From: Terramyces sp. JEL0728
Lineage: Eukaryota; Chytridiomycota; Chytridiomycetes; Rhizophydiales; Terramycetaceae
Direction of reading: 5' to 3'
Length of the DNA: 64,000 nucleotides
NCBI GenBank assembly: GCA_027603945.1
Contig: JADIIU010000009.1
Coordinates: 124,001 to 188,000, forward strand
Below the pieces are notes generated by a model. That model was not told the DNA's origin. It worked only from the letters and a program-made list of their open reading frames with translations, and did not search any database. Below, piece by piece: positions 30,041-40,753 of the stretch. The position numbers and the translations under genes were made by a program. Within the stretch, counting starts at the first letter, position 1, and each line of letters opens with the position of its first letter.

Positions 30041-30937
30041 TTAAAGCAAGTTTAATAAAGTTAAAATAAACCATGGGAGAGTACTAGTAACACTATTGCT
30101 AGTCGTAGTTGGATGAGATGTGGGCTGTTGATTCGGAGGGTCATAGGTAGAAGTGATCTGGGCAGTACTGCTAGATTGCTGGTTACTAACGGCGGTACTG
30201 CCTGATTGCTGATTGCTAGGCGGGTTTTGCGCTCCTGGATTCCCACTTCTCAAGTTGCCAGCATTTCCTGGGGAGAGGTTTGGATTAATTTGGTTGCCAT
30301 CTCCAGATGGACTGACAGGAGCATTTGTGGGCGTCCCCGGGAAATGCACTATGGCAGTACTGGCAGGATCATTGTTTGGTCCAGGGCCACGGATAGGTAT
30401 TTGAGAAATAGGAGTAGTTGTATTTGGCGTTGGCGTATTTGGAGTAACTATAATTAGCAAAGGGTACTAATAAAACCACCACAGTCACCAGTCAAGCATT
30501 TTAAAAAGGCTTCACCCATATCACAGGTTCCAAGTGTGATGTTTGCAAACGGCATGACATAATGACGACCGTTCAGGAAATGGTTGATGTCGAATGGAAT
30601 TTTGGAAGCGTAGAAATGGTTGGTACCTTTGAAGCAGTATGGCGGCATGCACTTGGTTAATAGAAAGTACTTGTCCAGCAGAAGTTACATTTATGGCAAT
30701 GACACCTAGAGGGTTGGTTATGTCATACAGACACAAGTTTTTCCCACAGGCATAATCGGTATTATTGGCAAAGTCCGAGGCGATTGTCATGTACTGGTGT
30801 TGAGTAGTGCTGGCAAAATAAACGTCGTTTGTGTTTACATCGTCCATTACCATTTTGTTGCAAATATCTCCTGGCGACATGAAAATTTTATTGAATTGCC
30901 CCAAGGAGGGTTGAATGAAGAGGTGCAGCAGGAGCAT
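30041..30937 (-). CDS. Secreted Cys-rich protein with Pro/Ser/Thr stalk and GPI-type end
   Basis: Unrecognised, 285 aa. Exons 30937-30671, 30651-30468, 30447-30041 (introns 19 and 20 nt). A short signal peptide (MLLLHLFIQPSLG) is followed by a ~135-residue domain with about nine Cys (CNKMV, CGKNLCLYD, CMPPYCFKG, GTCDM, CLTGDC), then a Pro/Asn/Ser/Thr/Gln-rich stalk with NQQS repeats, and a hydrophobic end (LPWFILTLLNLL). The layout is that of a wall or surface protein heavily O-glycosylated by enzymes like the adjacent GT71 proteins. Confidence 0.75.
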
Positions 30938-31046
30938 AATTGAAAGTCAACCTACGCACCTGCTTTGAATTCTGATCTTTTAAGGACCTCGAAAGTCGGG
31001 GTAGTTCCAGGATCAGCTGGAAAATTTTGAACACAGAAATATTTTG

Positions 31047-32189
31047 ATGATTAAAGTACAGGAAAAGGATGGAAATAGAGGGATATTTGCCACTAGTTTA
31101 ACATCAAGGGGAACGGTGCTGTTCAAGGACAGCGCAATTGCGGTGGTCTCCAAAACACATTGCCAATGGTGTCTCTCTAAAGCTGCAAAGAGGTGTGGCA
31201 AGTGTAAGCTCTATTATTGCAGTACAAGGTGCCAGAAAAATGACTGGGCATGCCATTCAAGGACCTGTGGGATGCAGGACGAAGAATTAGAAATGCTAGT
31301 GAAAGTTTGTCATTACCTACAAACTGATCCGCAAGACCATGTTGAAATAATGGACACTTCCAAGAAGGAGCTTTTCAAAAGTCTTGTTTCTCACGCCGAC
31401 AAAATCAGTAAGGACGAATACAACGAAATACGACTGAAAGCAGAATATTCTCGGATAACTTCACATTCAATTGCCCAGCAAATTGAATTCATTTCGAAAT
31501 TTAGGAGGAATAATTTTGGAATTTACGATTACAATTTATTTGATATTGCCAAGGGAGCTTTTTGTATTGGATCGCTCCTAAACCACTCCTGTGTGCCAAA
31601 CGCAATTATGATATTCAATAATAGAGAGATGAATGTGCTGGCACTAAGGGATATAAAGGAAAATGAACAAATATTCATATCTTACATTGATCCAATTCAT
31701 GATTATGCCAATAGATGCGTCCTATTGTCCAAATACTATTTCACTTGCACCTGCGAGAAATGCAGTCTCAAATTATACCAGCAAGTAGAAATCAAACAGG
31801 ATACGAACAAATTTTTGGTGGATGGACTGCTTATCATCAAAGAATACAAAAATCACCGGCAAGTTTTGGACAAAGCCTCAGATTTCTACGCAGATTTGGA
31901 TTCCTACAAGAATACATCCTCGTTGCTCAGCCAGTGTTTAGATGACGGTGATTTTGCAACATGTGCACACCTCGCAGTGATTAAAATTGCGACTCTGATA
32001 ATGCAGTACCCGCCCCACCATCCTCTAATTGGGCTAGAATGTTTACTTGGCGCTAAAATATGCTGGAATAGCAATCAGGATGCTCTGGGTTTGCTATTTC
32101 TCGATATCGCCAATGAAACGCTTTCAATCTTCAAAGAGTTTAATGAAAACAAAGAACTAAATCAGTTAAACAAACTATACAATAAATAA
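31047..32189 (+). CDS. SMYD-type SET/MYND-domain protein
   Basis: 380 aa, intronless; start at ATG 31047. Layout of SMYD lysine methyltransferases: an N-terminal SET segment (RGIFATSLTSRGTVL), a MYND zinc finger (CQWCLSKAAKRCGKCKLYYC, STRCQKNDWACH, C), the SET core GSLLNHSCVPNAIMIFN with NHSCVPN, the catalytic-region ENEQIFISYID, and the post-SET Cys cluster CTCEKC. A helical C-terminal part follows (about residues 250-380). Substrate unknown. Confidence 0.9.
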   Translation: MIKVQEKDGNRGIFATSLTSRGTVLFKDSAIAVVSKTHCQWCLSKAAKRCGKCKLYYCSTRCQKNDWACHSRTCGMQDEELEMLVKVCHYLQTDPQDHVEIMDTSKKELFKSLVSHADKISKDEYNEIRLKAEYSRITSHSIAQQIEFISKFRRNNFGIYDYNLFDIAKGAFCIGSLLNHSCVPNAIMIFNNREMNVLALRDIKENEQIFISYIDPIHDYANRCVLLSKYYFTCTCEKCSLKLYQQVEIKQDTNKFLVDGLLIIKEYKNHRQVLDKASDFYADLDSYKNTSSLLSQCLDDGDFATCAHLAVIKIATLIMQYPPHHPLIGLECLLGAKICWNSNQDALGLLFLDIANETLSIFKEFNENKELNQLNKLYNK

Positions 32190-32251
32190 AATTATTGCGA
32201 GAGTTCCTTGATAATAACCCCAGTGTAACTGCAAAAAAGTTCATTACAAAA

Positions 32252-32953
32252 ATGGAAGAAAAGCTTGAAATGTTCAGACATGGACGGCTCATTAATCTAT
32301 CACTGGAAACAGACGATATCGCCCAAGGATTTGACGCACTAACAAAAAACCAATCGCTCCGTGGAATCAGAGTTTCATCTGGGAATCAACAGTCAACGTT
32401 TTCCTACGCAAATTCCTTTACCAAAGCGCAAACAACTAATCATCCACAACGAATGATGAAACTGTGCCAAGTATTAACCCGCAATCAACTCATAAAGCGG
32501 CTGTACGTTGTAGGGCTGATCTATTGGACACCAGATTCACTAACCCGGTTTTGTGACTATATTTCAAAGACAACTTGTCAGCGGATTTCAATAGATGACA
32601 ATGCAGTCTACAATAAAGTAATACGGGCGTTACAACAAAACTTTTATATCACGGAATTTGAATTTACGAATTTGAAAGACGAAGCAATAAACCAATTGAA
32701 TCTGCGGAATATACATTACAAGAGCGAGCGCTGTAAGCAGTTGATTAGCAGCCTGATATCCATTAGGGTATTGTTGCTGCCAGATGAATTGCTACAGATG
32801 GTCATGGAGAGTGCGTGCGTTGATTCCATGATCCTTGTGGATGAGCTCCATACAGTCTTGCGTGCTTATATAGATATATCACTGATTGGAAAACGAATCG
32901 CAAAGACTCCATTCTCATTTTATGCCTGGTTTGATCATCTGCGCCAAATATAA
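32252..32953 (+). CDS. Hypothetical protein
   Basis: 233 aa from the first in-frame ATG at 32252; the open frame extends to 32195, which is only 6 nt after the SMYD stop. No domain recognised. The first half has some leucine-rich, strand-helix rhythm (LINLSLETDDIAQGFDALTK), the second half is helical. It may be cotranscribed with, or overlap the promoter of, the next gene. The length of the open frame and its fit between neighbours support it being real. Confidence 0.6.
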   Translation: MEEKLEMFRHGRLINLSLETDDIAQGFDALTKNQSLRGIRVSSGNQQSTFSYANSFTKAQTTNHPQRMMKLCQVLTRNQLIKRLYVVGLIYWTPDSLTRFCDYISKTTCQRISIDDNAVYNKVIRALQQNFYITEFEFTNLKDEAINQLNLRNIHYKSERCKQLISSLISIRVLLLPDELLQMVMESACVDSMILVDELHTVLRAYIDISLIGKRIAKTPFSFYAWFDHLRQI

Positions 32954-33032
32954 TATCACATACCACTTATTTTATAATCTTTAATTGCAGATAAGTGAAA
33001 TTTTGGCTATTTCAGCAATTTTTTTTCTGTTC

Positions 33033-34417
33033 ATGTCATCCCTTTTCCATTCAACTTTATCTAGAAAGACAAAGCAAGATATGAGAAGAAGATTTTTAGT
33101 TCATGGATTCCTAGTTGTACTTTTTTTATACTTGGTATTCTATCGAAAAGGACCGGCAGCTACTTTGGGCAAGCAATCGAAAGAAATTCCACAGGAGCAT
33201 ACAGGGATTTCAAACACTGATAAAGCAACTCTTTCAAAATATCATCCAACAGATGTCGCAGTCCTAGGAGAGCACTTGCGATTATTCAAAAAATACCACT
33301 CAATGAATCATGCAAGCCAATCTCCAGAATTTTACCATTTTAAAGGGTTGTTGGATGAAAAGCTATTTAATTGGATACAGCCATCATACTTGTCAACCAT
33401 TGGCTTGCAAAATTCTTTTAATCGGACGGGAATAGTTCTGTGTGTGTATGATGCTTACGCGAAGCTTGCAATTTCAACCATGCAAATGATTCGGAAGGTT
33501 CACAAATGCAATATACCGTTTGAAGTATTTTTTATTGGGAATGACGATTTGTCTGTCGAGAACCAAAAACTAATTGAACAGATTCCATTTACAAACACCA
33601 GAGATATCACAAAAGTATTCAATAATGATATTTTGCAGCTGAAAGGGTATGTAAAAGTTAACTTAGATGGGCAATAAAGCCGTTTGCGATGCTTGCTTCG
33701 TCCTTTGAAAATGCAATGCTGATTGATGCTGACGTTGTATTCCTGCAATCGCCAGAACAGCTATTTTCAAGCAAACTCTATAAAGAAAATGCAGCTCTAT
33801 TTTATCATGATCGCAGTTTGTTCAAACCCAGCAAAGAAACCCTGGATTGGGTACGTAGTATCCTCCCGAAACCCTTATCGCCGTCGGTAGGAGAGCTGCG
33901 AATGTTTAACGAAAAGACTGGCCATGAAATGGAATCTGGTGTGGTTTTAATCAACAAAAAGGAAAGGCTTGTCGGATTGTTGGCTGTCGCTATTTTGAAT
34001 GGCCAACTCTATCGAAAGCAGTCATATGAGCATTTCCACGGAGATAAGGAAACATTTTGGACAGGCTTTGAAGCTGTTGATGAAAAATACGCATTTAGTC
34101 CACACTTGCCCGGCATAACAGGAGTATCAAAGCAAGTAGAGGGAGAAACAGAAATCTGTGGAATGCAGCTGTTACATCTAGATGAAAGTAAAACACCAAT
34201 GTGGATAAATGGTGGTTTGGCGGAGAGCAAGTATGATGATGATAGCCCTTTGGTGGAACTTAAAGACTGGATGTCTGAGCCAGGAAGGTGGAAACTACGG
34301 CCTGGTAATCAAGCTTGCTTGTATAACACTGAACAGCCGTCAAAGTTCTCAATCAACATTCTCGATACCATACTAAAGAGTGGGGACCTCTATTTGGCAA
34401 TACGCAAAGGCGCCTGA
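33033..34417 (+). CDS. MNN1-type alpha-1,3-mannosyltransferase (GT71), copy 2
   Basis: Golgi type II glycosyltransferase, 454 aa. Exons 33033-33647 and 33668-34417 (20-nt intron, absent from the paralog at 28346). A start at ATG 33081 (MRRRF) is equally plausible. TM anchor around residues 26-40, a short stem, then the GT71 domain: GIVLCVYDAYAKLAISTMQM, PFEVFFIGNDDL, LKGWAIKPFAMLASSFENAM, DxD in LIDADVVF, ESGVVLINK, GDKETFWTGFE. The DxD block immediately follows the splice junction. The stem is much shorter than in copy 1. Confidence 0.88.
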
Positions 34418-34834
34418 TTATCCATCCGACTACTTTTGTCGCAGAGCAGTGTTGGTAATTACACCCTATCTACTCGATAAAAGCAATAAATACATAGTAT
34501 TATAACGGAGCCATATACTTTAGATATTTCTCGGGTGGCAAAGTCAAATTTCAAGGGGCAGGCCTATGGCGCAGCACTTTTGGATTGGCAAAGGAGGCAC
34601 CTTCGGCCTTTAAATGAACACAAAGAAAGATAATCTGTATATTGCTAGACAGTTAAACTGCAATATGCCACAAGACTCTGCTACTACTGCAGCACTCTAC
34701 CTTAATTGGGCACTCCCAAATACTACATGAAAAAGCGCAACAAATTTTTCAATTGTTTCACCAGGAATTGGCGTCTATTCTGGGGCAACGGGGTCTAGGC
34801 ACAAATAAATACGGATTAGATTCTACTTTTAGCC
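34418..34834. other. 417-nt spacer before the first seven-TM gene
   Basis: No ORF or RNA gene seen. Near its right end AAATAAATA (34803-34811), 24-32 nt before the ATG at 34835, may act as a TATA-like box; a GGATTA follows at 34813. Confidence 0.45.
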
Positions 34835-36511
34835 ATGTTTGAATTTATATTGATTGCCGGAACAGCTGCCCAGCTTGCGCTAACTTCTCAGTGGAATACA
34901 GCCAATTCTTGCTCTGGCGCACCAAATGCAATGTACAGTTTCGATCTTTTGTCTCCAGATAGCAGAACTGCGCCAGCAGGTGAGGTTTGGCCGGTAGGTT
35001 ATAGCCAACAAGCAGTAGAACGAACATTATACTCTGGATGTCTTGGTGTGACGGTAAAAGTACCTTTTTCTGGGTCTTGCTGTGTATCATTTTTAAGTTC
35101 AAGCTCTATTTCTAGCGCATCAACAGTTTCCGTTCAAGATTCTGTTAAAACTGATGCACCAGCAAGTGCTAACGGCCAAAAGTACTGCTATCTTCAAGGG
35201 AATGGAAATAATACCGTTTTTGGATTTAACAGCGCATGGTACCTTGCTGATGGGTCTTGTTCACTTGCAGACAATGTATCTTGTTCAGAAAATGGTGTAT
35301 TATCTGTTTACCCAAATCCGAATTGCCAAGGTGCTGCAAAAACATTCCAGCTGCCAGCTACTCCCATAACCATATCATTTACAAAGGCACAGGACGTCCA
35401 AGGTTCACTTACAACAGTTTCTTCAGGGCAAACTGCAGTAGGATGGGTTGCCTCGGTGCCGCTGACTATGATTGCACCAAATTTTACAAATCCAATCATA
35501 CCTATATTCTTTGTCCTGATCATTGCTATCTTTTTCACCATGCTATACGGAACAAGATTCTTGTACATGGAATACATGGAAAAACGGACGGGATACATGC
35601 TCGGATTGCTAATATGTCAAATAGCTTGGACTATCTCCATAGTAACTCTGACTATGGGTAAATTCCCGGCTTTCAATGGTACTTTTTTCACCGGGATTTC
35701 TTTTATTATTGTGGATATTGCTTCGCTGGTATCGGTAATCACAGTTTCATCGTTTCTGATGCAGTTTTTGGGATACAGCCAGAGAGCAAAGTGCATCCTT
35801 TACGCAGTAATTGTGTTGGTGAATCTAACTATGGGTGCAAGCAAGTACCTTTTCTTTATTCCAAACTTGCAGAACTCTGTCAGAATGAATAGAATTGCAT
35901 TGGGCTGGATATTTGGATTTGCTTTCTATGATTGCTTCCCGCCTATCTATGTCTCACTAACACTGTTGAAAATCAATTCCGACTCTCTTTCCAAAAGATG
36001 TCGTAAATTGGCCAAATATGATCCATGGTTTTTCACCGCTATGTTTGCCCATATTTTCAATGTTCTAGTTTACATTGCGTTCACGATTGCAAGGGAATAC
36101 ACGGCAGTATTCAAATCAGATCAATTTTGGGTCCAGTTTGGAAATCTGTCTACACTAATACTTGGGGTCCACGCAATGCTTAATATCTATCTGATAATTA
36201 GGTTGCGAATATTTGTAAAGAAAAGAAGCATTTTCTCCAGCTCTGATGACTACCACTTGTCTGGATACACCTCTGCAGCCTACACTTCACGAATTTCCAC
36301 CTCATATGCTAAAAACTCTATGATGCTGAGTCCATTACCTCCATCAAAAGGCAATTCGAAACCATCGCATACCGATTCCTACTACCCTCCATCCGCGTCT
36401 CCGCTAGGAAATTCAAAGGCAAATGGATCTTACTTTGATTCGAAACTACCTTCTCCTAGAGCTGCAAATCCAAAACCCCAGTACAATCAACTAAATATTT
36501 GGGAAAATTAG
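34835..36511 (+). CDS. Seven-TM protein with secreted-type Cys N-domain, copy 1
   Basis: Family not recognised; 558 aa, intronless. A signal peptide (~16 aa) leads to an extracellular domain of ~200 aa with paired Cys (NSCSGAPNAMY, GSCCVSF, YCYLQGN, GSCSL, SCSENG, NPNCQG). Seven hydrophobic segments follow at roughly residues 225-248, 262-283, 290-318, 325-348, 355-380, 398-422 and 432-460. The C-tail (~100 aa) is Ser/Pro/Tyr-rich, begins FVKKRSIFSSSDDYHLSG and ends QLNIWEN. This topology (outside N-domain, 7 TM, inside tail) is GPCR-like, but no known GPCR motif is seen. Paralogs: 36922 and 43823. Confidence 0.85.
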   Translation: MFEFILIAGTAAQLALTSQWNTANSCSGAPNAMYSFDLLSPDSRTAPAGEVWPVGYSQQAVERTLYSGCLGVTVKVPFSGSCCVSFLSSSSISSASTVSVQDSVKTDAPASANGQKYCYLQGNGNNTVFGFNSAWYLADGSCSLADNVSCSENGVLSVYPNPNCQGAAKTFQLPATPITISFTKAQDVQGSLTTVSSGQTAVGWVASVPLTMIAPNFTNPIIPIFFVLIIAIFFTMLYGTRFLYMEYMEKRTGYMLGLLICQIAWTISIVTLTMGKFPAFNGTFFTGISFIIVDIASLVSVITVSSFLMQFLGYSQRAKCILYAVIVLVNLTMGASKYLFFIPNLQNSVRMNRIALGWIFGFAFYDCFPPIYVSLTLLKINSDSLSKRCRKLAKYDPWFFTAMFAHIFNVLVYIAFTIAREYTAVFKSDQFWVQFGNLSTLILGVHAMLNIYLIIRLRIFVKKRSIFSSSDDYHLSGYTSAAYTSRISTSYAKNSMMLSPLPPSKGNSKPSHTDSYYPPSASPLGNSKANGSYFDSKLPSPRAANPKPQYNQLNIWEN

Positions 36512-36921
36512 ATTGGATATTAATAATAAATTAGAATGTATTACTCGGTAATTTTTGGTTATAATAATCCAACGCACTATCTCGTTTACGGCATTGATTG
36601 GTGGTTTCATCTAAAGTAACGATAGGCCTTAGTTTGCAAGAGTAAGGCCGGACTATCCAAAATTGGAGATTTTTCATTTGTTGATTAACTGGCATTGTTT
36701 GCCGAATTGGACATCCAATTCCAATAAAACAAAGATAGAACCCAGAGACTGGAACTGTGTGTGCCAAACCTGTTGTAATGCCACTATCTGTGCGATATCT
36801 GAATGAGTATTTACCTACTTGATTGATCGCCAAGAATAGAAGACCTCCGCAGTAACCTATATTTAGCCATTTCTGGGACCAACAGTACATAAAAGCTACT
36901 TGGATCGTGGGCCAAAAGCAA
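36512..36921. other. 410-nt spacer between the two seven-TM genes
   Basis: A minus-strand open frame (36531-36959) crosses into the next gene and looks random. Upstream of the ATG at 36922, TACATAAAAG (36886-36895) is a weak TATA candidate. Nothing else seen. Confidence 0.4.
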
Positions 36922-38577
36922 ATGGAGTTGGTGTTTTTACTAACTGCTGTAGCTGCCAAATTAGCACTAACTACCGAATGGACTGAACAGAATTCATGCA
37001 GCGGCCCTCCAAATTACATGTATCAATTCGATTTAAGGTCGCCAGATGCTTTTACTGCTCCTGTAGGTGAACAGTGGCCAGTTGGGTATATTCAGCAAGC
37101 AACCGAAAGGCCGATTTCAACTGGCTGTTTGGGGATAACTGTCAAAGTACCATTCGTTGGAGCATGCTGTGCGCAATTCCTCGGTGATATTCCTTCTACC
37201 GCCGGTACCTCAAGCAGTATAACAGAATACATCTCGGACACGCCTTCCTCAGCGGTACCTGAAAGCGCTACTGGAAACACATACTGCTATTTGCAAGGGA
37301 AAACATCAGCAAGTGTATTCGGGTTCAATGCTGTGTGGTATTTAGCAGATGGTACATGTGCCAAGGACAGCTTGATTTGTACTCCAGAAGGAAACGTCTC
37401 AATCTTCCCGAATCTAAATTGCCAAGGAAATCCGCAAACATATAATTTGTCAGTTGCTCGATCAATTACTGTCAAAAACAAGGTTGTCGGTGATGGCTCG
37501 CTGGTTACTTTTAACGGAACTGGTCTCGCTGTTGGATGGACGATATCGGTTCCTCTAAGTCAAATGTCCCCAGACTTTACCAACCCGTTAATCATTTTCA
37601 CAGCATCTGTTTATTGCATGATATTCCTATTGATGGTGTATGGCATCTACTTTCTAGCAAAGGAATATCTGACTAAACGAACCGGATACATGCTTGGATC
37701 GCTGGTTTGTCAAACAGCTTGGACGGCCACGCTAGTTTTGCTTGGCATGAACGACTTTCCAAAGTTTGAATATGACACATTCACTGCTTTGGCTTTCTGT
37801 ACAATCAACATTGCGACCGTCATATCTGTAATCACCGTTACTGCTTTCCTGTTCCAATTTTTGGGTTATTCGGATAGAGTAAAGTACGCTACTTATACGT
37901 GCATTATAGTTGTCAATGCCATAGCCGCGTCCAGTAGGTATTTGTTTTTCATCAAGAATTTTCCAAATAGGGTGCTATTCAATCGCTTTAACATGCTGTG
38001 GTTCACATTCTTTGCTTTTTGGGACTGCTTTCCTCCAGTATATGTTTCGTTTTCGCTACTAAAGATCAATTCCGATTCTCTGTCAAAACGAGCACGCAAG
38101 CTGGTAAAATACGACCCGTGGTTCTTTGCAGTAATGCTGCTCAACTTGCTTTTAGTCGTAAGTTATATCTGCTACGCATTTGTTCGCGAATACACTTCTG
38201 TTTTGAAAACTGATCGGAATTGGACAGAATTCCAAATGATTGCAATGTTTATCCTCAGTATTCACTGTATGCTCAATTTATATTTGATAATCCGGCTACG
38301 AATATTTGTTAAAAAACGTAGTATGTTTTCAAGTTCAGACGATTACCACTTGTCAGGGCCGCTACACTCAACTTCACGAGTATCGCAATCTACATCAATC
38401 GTTTCCAAGAGTGCACTGCCAGCACCTCTACCTCTGGCTAGACCTAGCACTTTTAATTACTTTGATAGCACGCTAACCGCGATGGCTCCAACCCAGAAAT
38501 CTCTTGTCGGATTTGATAGCTCCACTCGATCTTCGTCAAAAACCACGTACAGCCAAATTAACGTGTGGGCCAATTAG
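36922..38577 (+). CDS. Seven-TM protein with secreted-type Cys N-domain, copy 2
   Basis: 551 aa, intronless, tandem to 34835-36511. Start at ATG 36922 (MELVFLLTAVAAKLALT), aligned with the paralog start; an upstream GTG is ignored. The same Cys-containing N-domain (NSCSGPPNYMY, GACCAQF, YCYLQGK, NLNCQGN), seven TM segments, and the tail motif FVKKRSMFSSSDDYHLSG are present, ending QINVWAN. The intracellular-loop block LLKINSDSLSKRARKLVKYD is almost identical to that of copy 1, suggesting a functional site there. Ligand and signalling partner unknown. Confidence 0.85.
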   Translation: MELVFLLTAVAAKLALTTEWTEQNSCSGPPNYMYQFDLRSPDAFTAPVGEQWPVGYIQQATERPISTGCLGITVKVPFVGACCAQFLGDIPSTAGTSSSITEYISDTPSSAVPESATGNTYCYLQGKTSASVFGFNAVWYLADGTCAKDSLICTPEGNVSIFPNLNCQGNPQTYNLSVARSITVKNKVVGDGSLVTFNGTGLAVGWTISVPLSQMSPDFTNPLIIFTASVYCMIFLLMVYGIYFLAKEYLTKRTGYMLGSLVCQTAWTATLVLLGMNDFPKFEYDTFTALAFCTINIATVISVITVTAFLFQFLGYSDRVKYATYTCIIVVNAIAASSRYLFFIKNFPNRVLFNRFNMLWFTFFAFWDCFPPVYVSFSLLKINSDSLSKRARKLVKYDPWFFAVMLLNLLLVVSYICYAFVREYTSVLKTDRNWTEFQMIAMFILSIHCMLNLYLIIRLRIFVKKRSMFSSSDDYHLSGPLHSTSRVSQSTSIVSKSALPAPLPLARPSTFNYFDSTLTAMAPTQKSLVGFDSSTRSSSKTTYSQINVWAN

Positions 38578-38902
38578 AATATATACATTTCATTTCACAA
38601 GGGTAGAGTTGCACCGACTGTAAACGCACCGTTAAATTCCAAATAGATGTTCTCTATCCCAAAGTAGTTGTCAATATCCATATTTCTTAATTCTCAAGTC
38701 ACCACCAATTCTGTGGGAAATAAGGGTGCGCATTTCGTCAAACTAATGAGCTGATTCATAGCATCTGTTCCTTCAATGGCGGCACAAGACTCCACTAAAC
38801 GTTTTGCAATTCCGATTTCGAGCCTCGTTCCTAGGCTCGAACAATGATTGGTTAATGAGCTCAGACTTACAAAAATTGTAGAGCAAAAAAAGTCTATCAA
38901 AA
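38578..38902. other. 325-nt spacer, possible unrecognised small gene
   Basis: Minus-strand open frames around 38580-38920 read partly protein-like (LEIGIAKRLVESCAAIEGTD), but I could not join them with a start codon and canonical introns. A strong hairpin is at 38817-38841. Confidence 0.3.
38817..38841. repeat. 9-bp-arm hairpin
   Basis: TTCGAGCCT (38817-38825), 7-nt loop, AGGCTCGAA (38833-38841): a perfect inverted repeat 62 nt upstream of the MFS start codon. It is too short for a tRNA and no acceptor stem surrounds it. Confidence 0.5.
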
Positions 38903-40399
38903 ATGAACGACAGTCCAACCCCGCTACCCATAATTAAGATTGCCGTCATCTCAACTATAATATTTTGCAATACGTAACAAGATTACTAAAGATAGATTTA
39001 TGGCAACTGTATTATTGCCTTTCCTGTCATTCATGATTTCAGATTTCAATGTAACTCCAAATCCAGATGAAATCGGTAAATATTCCGGATATCTAGTCGG
39101 ATCTTTTATGCTTGGGCAGCTAATATTTTCATACGTATGGGGCACTATAAGCGATCGTATTGGTAGACGGCCAATATTAATTGTGGGATTGATTTTGACG
39201 GCATTTTCTTTCCTTTCGTTCGGATTCTCTACTTCATACACTATGGCGATTATCCTGAGATTAGTTAACGGATCTGTAAATGGGATTGTTGGTGTGTGTA
39301 AAACTTATTTATCGGAAATCACAGACAGCACCAATCAAGCTAAAGGGTTTGCATTTTTAGGTGTGATGCGTGGATTAGGAATGGTAATTGTTTTTAATAT
39401 CAGATTGTCGGACCAATAGTTGGTGGGTTCCTTTGCTTGCCTGCCGAAAAGTACCCAAATGTCTTTCCAAAAGGTTCCTTGTTTGACATGTTTCCGTATG
39501 CTTTACCCTGCGTGGTTGGCTGGGGAATTGCTATGATTGGAACTCTGGTTGGATTCTTTGTTTTGGAGGAAACAAACCAAGCTGCTATGGCATCCAAGAG
39601 ACGTACATTTTTCTATACATGGCTCAATAATAGACAAGAAACATCACCGCTATTACAAGACCAAGTCGATGATTCAATTACAGAAATCGAATCTGAACCA
39701 CGGCTTTCGATTTGGCACCTGTGTTGCATCCCAAGAGTGCATTATTCATTCATATTGTATATGTTAACTTCGTTTATCTATATCCAATATGACGAGCTAT
39801 TTGCTTTGTGGTCACGCTTACCGATTGAAGAAGGCGGTTTGAACTTTTCCTCTTCTGATCAAGGTGCTGCATTTGCTATTGGGGGATTTATGCTCTTTTT
39901 TTACCAAATCTTTTTGTTTGCTCCAATTGAAAAGGCTTTGGGATGCTTAAAGACGTTTCAAACCGGCTTGTTGCTGTCCCTGCCTGCGTTTATTATCTTG
40001 CCGCTGATTGGAAAATATGGAATGTTGCACGAAGGAAGAGTTGAATATCTCATGTGGACTCTTGTTGGGGCATGTAATATCTTGAGAACTATTGGCGGTG
40101 TTCAGGCCTTTACTTCCACTTTCATCATGGTGTCCAACTCTGTTACTTCCAACTATAGAGGCCAAATCAACGGATCTGCGCAATCGCTTGGTAGTATTGG
40201 AAGGTAGTCAGTAGTTAATTATAGAATGCTCGGCCCAATTTTTGCTGGCACATTATTCACTTGGTCGCTGGAGAGCAGTTTGCCATATCCATTTGATTAT
40301 CACTTTGTGTTTAACCTTTTGGCTGTCATCATCTTTGTCGCTTATCTGATCTCTCTTAGAATGCCGAAAGATATTGATAACCGCCTAGAAGAAGACTAA
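38903..40399 (+). CDS. MFS transporter, ZIF1/YCR023C-like
   Basis: Major facilitator with 12 predicted TM segments, 477 aa. Exons 38903-38973, 38996-39383, 39404-40203, 40225-40399 (introns 22, 20, 21 nt). MFS motif A is GTISDRIGRRPILIVG between TM2 and TM3; VGPIVGGFLCLP follows, made by splicing at 39384-39403, and LEET after TM6 leads into a central loop. The family includes plant zinc-induced facilitators and yeast YCR023C; substrate uncertain. The first exon supplies TM1 (IKIAVISTIIFCNT) and is missed if translation is taken from 39000. Confidence 0.9.
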
Positions 40400-40424
40400 T
40401 TGTATTTTAATAACTAATAAAACT

Positions 40425-40683
40425 TTATTCCTGTCCATTTTTCTCGGCTTCTTTCTGAACTTCCATAAACCTGCTGTTCAGCGATGTTGGTTTAGCGCTA
40501 CATGAGTAAACTGTTACGATTTCATCAAATGGTTGCGCTTGGCTTCAATTTTCTGTGTCATTGGGGAAAACATGTTATCAGTTGGACTTTTAAGTACGCT
40601 TCATGAATCTAATCTTACCTCTTTGGTTTGCTTAACAAATTCTTGTTTACTAGCTGTGGTTGGTTGTCTTTGTCAGAGAGCAT
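40425..40683 (-). CDS. Small Spo12-like protein
   Basis: 72 aa in three exons: 40683-40619, 40598-40518, 40497-40425 (introns 20 and 20 nt). The central motif KSPTDNMFSPMTQKIEAKR resembles the conserved block of the Spo12/Wis3 family, small cell-cycle regulators of mitotic exit; SLNSRF follows. The rest is charged and probably disordered. The assignment rests on one short motif. Exon 1 contains another intron-like 20-mer (40650-40631), which if removed would break the frame. Confidence 0.55.
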
Positions 40684-40753
40684 TTGCGATTGTCTGGACA
40701 AAAATTCAAAACTGGACAGCGTAAATGCATTATTTATTATACAAATATTAATA

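Noticed and set aside
36531..36959. 142-codon minus-strand ORF between the seven-TM genes
   Set aside because: Starts inside the coding sequence of the next gene, covers its promoter, and shows no domain or paralog.
38694..38918. 74-codon minus-strand ORF before the MFS gene
   Set aside because: Its only start is a non-ATG codon and it overlaps the MFS start; part reads protein-like, but no spliced model with canonical sites worked.
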